A DNA stretch of 50,362 nt from Pinguiococcus pyrenoidosus (Eukaryota; Sar; Pinguiophyceae; Pinguiochrysidales; Pinguiochrysidaceae), in NCBI GenBank assembly GCA_019677205.1, contig JAAMXY010000754.1:1-50362 (forward strand), given 5' to 3'. Every line of letters begins with the position of its first letter. Within the stretch, counting starts at the first letter, position 1. The notes below the pieces were generated by a model. That model was given only the letters and a program-made list of their open reading frames with translations, made no database searches and was not told where the DNA came from. Position numbers and translations under genes: made by a program. Below, piece by piece: positions 45,905 through 50,362 of this stretch.

Positions 45905-46220
45905 CTCCGTTTCCTGCGGCGTCCAACGGCCCAAAAGTCCGTCGCCGGAGATGAGAGGTTCGGACAGCCAACTCGATTTTGTGCGGCTTCAAAACGACCA
46001 TTATCGAAATGGAGAGGGAGATCAGAACTGCACGACGTCGCCTCGGGCGTAGGACAGACGGAAGCTGGGCGGGACAGGGAAGATCCTCTGCGACAGAGAC
46101 GCGCCCGTAGCGCATCTGTCCGCGGAGGGCCAAAAGCGCCAGAGGCGCCAGAGGCGCCAGAGGGCCGACACCGCGTGGGAGTGGCTGTGAGTGGCGGAGG
46201 GACCTTGCTGAGCGCTCCGC
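45905..46220. promoter_or_regulatory. Divergent promoter region DOHH / PIP kinase
   Basis: 316 bp between divergent start codons. It includes a short GGCGCCAGA tandem repeat (three units, about 46137-46164). No TATA box seen. Confidence 0.45.
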
Positions 46221-47558
46221 ATGTGGCAGAGCATTCGAGAGGCGCTGGATGCCGCAGTCGCCGCCGATGCGGCTCCAACTGACGAAGCGCCGCTTTCTGG
46301 AGCCGATTTTCGGGAGAGCCACACCATTGTGAGCGCGTCGGGCGACACAACAATTAAGGTGGAGAAACGACTGCCGCGTTTCTTGAGGGTCTAGTCGGAA
46401 GCTCACACAGTCTTGACACAGGTCTTCGCGCCCCGAGCCTTTGCAAGAGTGCGGCGCAGTTGTGGAGTGGCTTCGAAAGTGTTCGTGGAAGAAGTGTCGC
46501 AGGAGTGGGAGGAGTTGGGACAACTGGGCCGCAGCGGCTCTCATCTGGCCTTCACTGCGTCGCAGCGCTTCGTGATCAAGACCGTGCCCCGTGCAGAGAG
46601 TCTGCAGCTGCGAAGAATGCTGCCCAGACTGGTTGCAAACGCGGCGGAGCGAGAAGAGAGCTGCCTCGCACAGATTCTGGCGCTCTTCCGCGTGAAGAGC
46701 AGAAGGCGTGGCGGGAGGAGGCGATATGTCACAGTGGCAGAGGCAGTGTATCCTCGAGTGCCCGGCGTGAGGCCGATCACCTTCGACCTCAAGGGCAGCT
46801 GGGTGGCAAGAACGGCCCAGGTCCCAGCGGACTCCATCTTCCACGAGGACTTTGCAAAGAATGAACCACCACCACCATCAGCAGCAGCAGCAGCGGCAAC
46901 AGCAGCAGCAACAGCACCAGCAGCAGCAGCAGCACCACCACCACCACCACCACGACCAACAACACAACGACCAACATCACCACCGCCACCACCACCACCA
47001 ACATCACAAATATCACAAATAGCAGGGGGGGCACCAGCGGGGACAACAGGGGATGCGGATGCTTTGGAGATGTCGCCTCAGCTTCCCCTTGTGCCGGTTC
47101 CCCTCCTCAAAGACAACAACCTTCGATGCGCTCGGGACACCTTCAAGAAGATGTCCGGACGGCCGCCACTGCTTGTGTGGCCCGCGAACGTGGCAGAGCT
47201 CTGCCGGAGCATCACCGCAGATGTTGAGCTGCTGGTCGATTTTCATTGCATGGACTATTCCTTCCTGGTCGCCTTGGTGCCGGAAGGAGCGGAGCAGAAG
47301 GCGGAATTCGATGATTCCGAGTACAAGTGGTGTCGAGTGACCTTCTCCGGCAGGCCGTACCGAGCGTACTATGGCATCATTGATATCCTGTGCCGTTGGG
47401 ATGCGAGGAAGAGGGCCGCACAGGTTGCCAAGATGGCGCTCGGCAGCTCCCGGAGGGGCTTGAGCACTGCTCCGCCGGAGCGCTACGGGAGGCGTTTCCT
47501 ATCGTTTGTGTCTTCAGTTTTCGACGACGATCCCGCGAAGGATCTGAGAAGCGGCTGA
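46221..47558 (+). CDS. Phosphatidylinositol phosphate kinase (PIP5K-like), compact
   Basis: Two exons, 46221-46388 and 46422-47558, joined over a 33-nt GT-AG intron that carries an in-frame stop; 434 aa. It makes phosphatidylinositol bisphosphate at membranes. The splice completes the PIPK entry (LPRFLR + VFAPRAFARVRRSCGV). Kinase motifs: LGRSGSHLAFTASQRFVIKTV (Gly loop and ATP-site Lys), FDLKGSWVARTA (catalytic DLKGS), DVELLVDFHCMDYSFLVALV (MDYSLL-type) and RAYYGIIDILCRWDARKRAA (IID metal site), with PPERYGRRFLSFV at the end. A Pro/Ala low-complexity insert (46861-47035) lies between DLKGS and the DNN segment. There is no MORN or other accessory domain. Whether it is PIP5K or PIP4K type cannot be judged, because the activation loop is shortened. 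Confidence 0.88.
46861..47035. repeat. CAC/CAG trinucleotide microsatellite inside PIP kinase
   Basis: Runs of CCA, GCA and ACC triplets encode poly-Pro and poly-Ala within the kinase domain insert. Confidence 0.9.
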
Positions 47559-47687
47559 GAGCGCTCAAGACAACTCTTAGAAGAATGATTTTCAGATGTG
47601 ACAAAGACTGGCACCGGCCTTGCGGCCGGTCTGCTCTACGAAAACGCACCGAGAGCTTCTTATTCCTCTGGCTGCGACAGTGGATCT

Positions 47688-50267
47688 CTACAGGATCGTG
47701 ATGGTCTGGAGGAGCACCCGCGAGCTTAGAAACAGGACTTCGACGACCTCTCGGAAGACTCTCCAGCACTGCAGCACGAAGCGGCCGAGCCTGGATGGCT
47801 TTACTCGCAACAGCTTTGATGCCACCATACGATTCCCGGGGACATGGATGCCCTCTACAGAAGCCTGCTCCGTGTGGGAGCCGCTGACCCTGGCGGCGGA
47901 CCAGCTTCTCTGGCGGACGATGGCGTTGACGTTGGAGAGCGTCTGCCCGGCGTGGCGGGGCGTCGGCACACGTTCGAACGTTCTTCGGAATAAAGATGGG
48001 ACGTTCTCGTACTCGTGGATCTCCGCCTCCTCTTCTCCTGGCTTGCCGTGACTTGTGCGTTCTCCTCCTTCGTCCGTCCTCATCGCCTCGTGCACCGCCG
48101 CCGGATGCGGCTTGGTGTCCGAAAAGCTTTGCCAGAACCTGTCGCTGCCCGTGCAGACCGCGTGAACGCCTGGAGGCAACACCACCGGACACGAAAAGTC
48201 GGGCACCATTCTCGACGAAGCCTTGCTGCCGAGGAGTGGGGCCCGTTGGGCAAAGCGAATGACCACGTCGGGGTCCAGAGTGGCCGGAGCTGCCGAAAGA
48301 CAGCCGCAACAGATCGCGCCGAGACACAAAATCCCCAGGAAAGTGCATCGCACGCCGGCGCGGCGCTTGGGGAGCTTTGCGTCCAAGTTCTCCAGGATGT
48401 TCCTCGAGTCGGGTCTTGCGAGCTGCGTGTGCCACGGACTCACGCAATCCTCCGTGTGATCTGCGCTGCTCAGCAAGCCAGTCTTGCACGGACTTGCGAA
48501 GTCCATCGACGCGCAGGGACCTTCCTCTGGGCTTGGCACACGCAGATGCAGCGTGTTACACTGATGATCATCGTCCGACTCCTCGTGCGCGGAAGCAGGG
48601 CGGTGGAGGCTCTCTTCGGTCGCTGTGGTCAATGCCTTCGCGGGCCCGTGGCTCGCGCTTCCGTTGCTTCTGTTCACGAGCGTGTGAATGTCGAAATCAG
48701 ACGCAACCGTCTTTTGATCGAGTTCGTGCGTCGCTGAGGACCCCCCGTCAGGCGGGAACGAAACCCTGGAGAGCAACCGAGATCCGGGCCGCGGGTCGTT
48801 CTGCATCTTCCTCGCTGTGTCGATGAGCCCGCAGCTGCTGTCAATGGGTAGCGATGTCAGCGACTCGAGCAGGTCCTCCAGCTCGGCCAGCGTCGAATCG
48901 CCGCTGGGTCCACTCTGACTGTTCGTCGCCACGTCCTTCGAGCAGTTTGCTGACGGGGACAGCTCCTGAAGACTGGTGTTGAGGATGCCGTGCACCTCCT
49001 GGAAGACCTCCTCTTGGACGCGCTGGATCCTCCCGCTGTCGCAGCTCCCTTGCTGCCGTGGTCGGGACGCCTTCCGGATTCCACAAGCCGGCGTCGTGGC
49101 GGGCGTTGGGCAAACGGTGGAGCCTTGATGCTGAACCGGTGCTGCCTCCGTCGTCACGGCAAGTGCGGGCGTGCTGGACAACAGGCTTGGACTCGTCACA
49201 CCGCTGATTTCCGCAGCGCTCTCCGACGGATCTGGCGCACTCGGCTGGGCAGGCGACGGCAAGATGATGATGAGGTCCTCCGACGTCACCGTCCGCACGA
49301 GCGTGGCGGGCAGCTCATCGGCTGGCCTTCCGCCTGTAGGCTCATCTAGCTGCTGCGCCTGGCGAACCTCCTCCTGCTCACCGACGTCGTTGCCGTGCTG
49401 TGCGGACTCCTCCCTAACGTCTGTTCGACCACAGTCCGCGCTGCCAAGCAGACTGACTTGGGCGTCCTCGCTCTCCGATGTCGCGTCGAAGACTGCCGTG
49501 AACTGATCCGGAGACTTGTCGATACACGCCTCAACGACCGAGATCTCTAGGGAGCCTGCGTCGGTGCCCACGTCCTCGCCGGCTGTCGCCAGCGTCGCGA
49601 CTTCGGCGCAGCTTTCGACGGAGCTGGATTCCACGACGAGTGACGAAGGATGGACCGTCTCACTCAGCTCCTGCTTGCGAGGCCCTGGCTTCTCTGGTGG
49701 CGACGGAATGTCCGACAGAAAGCTGTCGGGCACTCGCTCCATTCGCAGCGGCCCGCGCGGAAGCAGGTTCTCCTTGTCGCTCTCTAGAGCAGAGAAGGTT
49801 GTGTCGTCGCCGGCGTCGGAGCCGTCGTCTCCCGAGGATGAATCCTCCGCTGCCGGAGCACTTTGCCACTTCATCATCGCCTCCAACGTCTGCTGCTTCT
49901 CGCTCTGCTCTCGCAGTGCGTTCTTCTCGGACACGAGCAGTTCATGAATCTGCGCAGTCCTGCCGGCGGCGTCCGCCGAGCAGCGCGCCTTGGCCAGCTG
50001 CTTCCGCAACGAGTCCCGGCGCATCTGCAGGCCGATGATCTGCGGCCCCATACTATCAATGAGCGACAGCGCGTAGCTCTCGTCAATCTCAGTGCCTTTG
50101 GCGCAAACGCTCTGCCGCAGCTGCTCCAACGCGCGCTCCGCTTGCTTCACCGATGAGAACACGACGCCGGAGAGCTCCCACGGCGCCTTGTCGGTGCTGG
50201 GCGCTTGCGAGGCCGCGCCGTCGCGATACATTGCAAGGGGGCTCGGATTGGGAGCGCAGGCCTCCAT
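47688..50267 (-). CDS. Orphan acidic protein with coiled coil and one membrane segment
   Basis: Intronless frame of about 859 aa; first ATG at 50267 (upstream only GTG). I do not recognise the family. The N-terminus (residues about 30-150) is predicted helical or coiled coil (SVKQAERALEQLRQSVCAKG, RRDSLRKQLAKARCS, EKNALREQSEKQQTLEAM). Residues about 150-600 are Ser/Glu/Asp/Pro-rich and probably disordered. A hydrophobic segment near 620-640 (CTFLGILCLGAICCGCLSAA) may be a membrane anchor. The Arg-rich end closes with VVEVLFLSSRVLLQTITIL, a second hydrophobic stretch. It is convergent with the PIP kinase (129 bp). The C-terminal exon limits may differ if introns are present. Confidence 0.55.
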   Translation of the reverse strand: MEACAPNPSPLAMYRDGAASQAPSTDKAPWELSGVVFSSVKQAERALEQLRQSVCAKGTEIDESYALSLIDSMGPQIIGLQMRRDSLRKQLAKARCSADAAGRTAQIHELLVSEKNALREQSEKQQTLEAMMKWQSAPAAEDSSSGDDGSDAGDDTTFSALESDKENLLPRGPLRMERVPDSFLSDIPSPPEKPGPRKQELSETVHPSSLVVESSSVESCAEVATLATAGEDVGTDAGSLEISVVEACIDKSPDQFTAVFDATSESEDAQVSLLGSADCGRTDVREESAQHGNDVGEQEEVRQAQQLDEPTGGRPADELPATLVRTVTSEDLIIILPSPAQPSAPDPSESAAEISGVTSPSLLSSTPALAVTTEAAPVQHQGSTVCPTPATTPACGIRKASRPRQQGSCDSGRIQRVQEEVFQEVHGILNTSLQELSPSANCSKDVATNSQSGPSGDSTLAELEDLLESLTSLPIDSSCGLIDTARKMQNDPRPGSRLLSRVSFPPDGGSSATHELDQKTVASDFDIHTLVNRSNGSASHGPAKALTTATEESLHRPASAHEESDDDHQCNTLHLRVPSPEEGPCASMDFASPCKTGLLSSADHTEDCVSPWHTQLARPDSRNILENLDAKLPKRRAGVRCTFLGILCLGAICCGCLSAAPATLDPDVVIRFAQRAPLLGSKASSRMVPDFSCPVVLPPGVHAVCTGSDRFWQSFSDTKPHPAAVHEAMRTDEGGERTSHGKPGEEEAEIHEYENVPSLFRRTFERVPTPRHAGQTLSNVNAIVRQRSWSAARVSGSHTEQASVEGIHVPGNRMVASKLLRVKPSRLGRFVLQCWRVFREVVEVLFLSSRVLLQTITIL

Positions 50268-50316
50268 GGTGGAGAGAGCGCGGAGCGTACGGGAACCTCC
50301 GTGTCCTCGCACAAAA

Positions 50317-50362
50317 AGAGAGAGAGAGAGAGAGGGAGAGAGAGAGAGAGAGATAGAGAGAG
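50317..50362. repeat. (GA)n microsatellite at right edge
   Basis: Simple AG/GA dinucleotide run with a few interruptions that reaches the end of the window. Confidence 0.95.

Overview
This is nuclear DNA from a eukaryotic, very probably photosynthetic, protist. Genes lie on both strands, are closely packed, and are split by short introns (about 31-180 nt) that follow GT-AG rules, with one apparent GC-AG exception. There is no operon structure. The best lineage clue is a fucoxanthin/chlorophyll a/c-type light-harvesting protein (43737-44726) whose leader ends in an ASA/F motif, the bipartite signal used by algae with a red-derived complex plastid (stramenopile, haptophyte or cryptophyte type; a chromerid cannot be excluded). 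I cannot name the species.

Left part (1-25.9 kb): the C-terminal part of a large polytopic membrane protein (+); Strawberry notch/SBNO (-) with an added zinc finger; a C2 + SPIRAL2/TORTIFOLIA1-like microtubule protein (+); an AsmA-like protein with a long His tract (-); actin-related protein Arp4/BAF53 in ten exons (+); a small probable thylakoid protein resembling the FtsH N-terminal domain (-); a fusion of RING finger, calcineurin-type phosphatase and two EF-hands (+); a GT61-type glycosyltransferase (-); a RUS/DUF647 protein (+); and an ECH1-like dienoyl-CoA isomerase (-).

Middle (26.2-30.5 kb): a transposon graveyard, partly more AT-rich and interrupted by an N gap. It holds a piggyBac-type C-terminal zinc motif, a decayed minus-strand element with several zinc fingers and an HUH-type (HIQ ... 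YxxK) Rep-like nuclease domain that resembles replitron/CRESS-type Reps, fragments of another DNA transposon, and a 26-bp palindromic tandem array.

Right part (31-50.4 kb): an Hv1-type voltage-gated proton channel (+); COQ6 (+); METTL17/Rsm22 (-) head to head with a PPR-like protein (+); a prolyl-4-hydroxylase-like 2OG oxygenase (-) head to head with DDX41 (+, motif II reads DEGD); the LHC gene (+); deoxyhypusine hydroxylase (-) head to head with a compact PIP kinase (+); and an orphan acidic coiled-coil protein (-). Themes are housekeeping: chromatin and RNA (SBNO, Arp4, DDX41), mitochondria (COQ6, METTL17, PPR, ECH1), plastid (LHC, RUS, FtsH-like) and calcium/pH/lipid signalling (phosphatase, Hv1, PIPK). 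Nearly every gene start faces another gene start across a 0.2-0.6 kb gap. Exon limits given here were derived by hand from reading frame, splice sites and family motifs.
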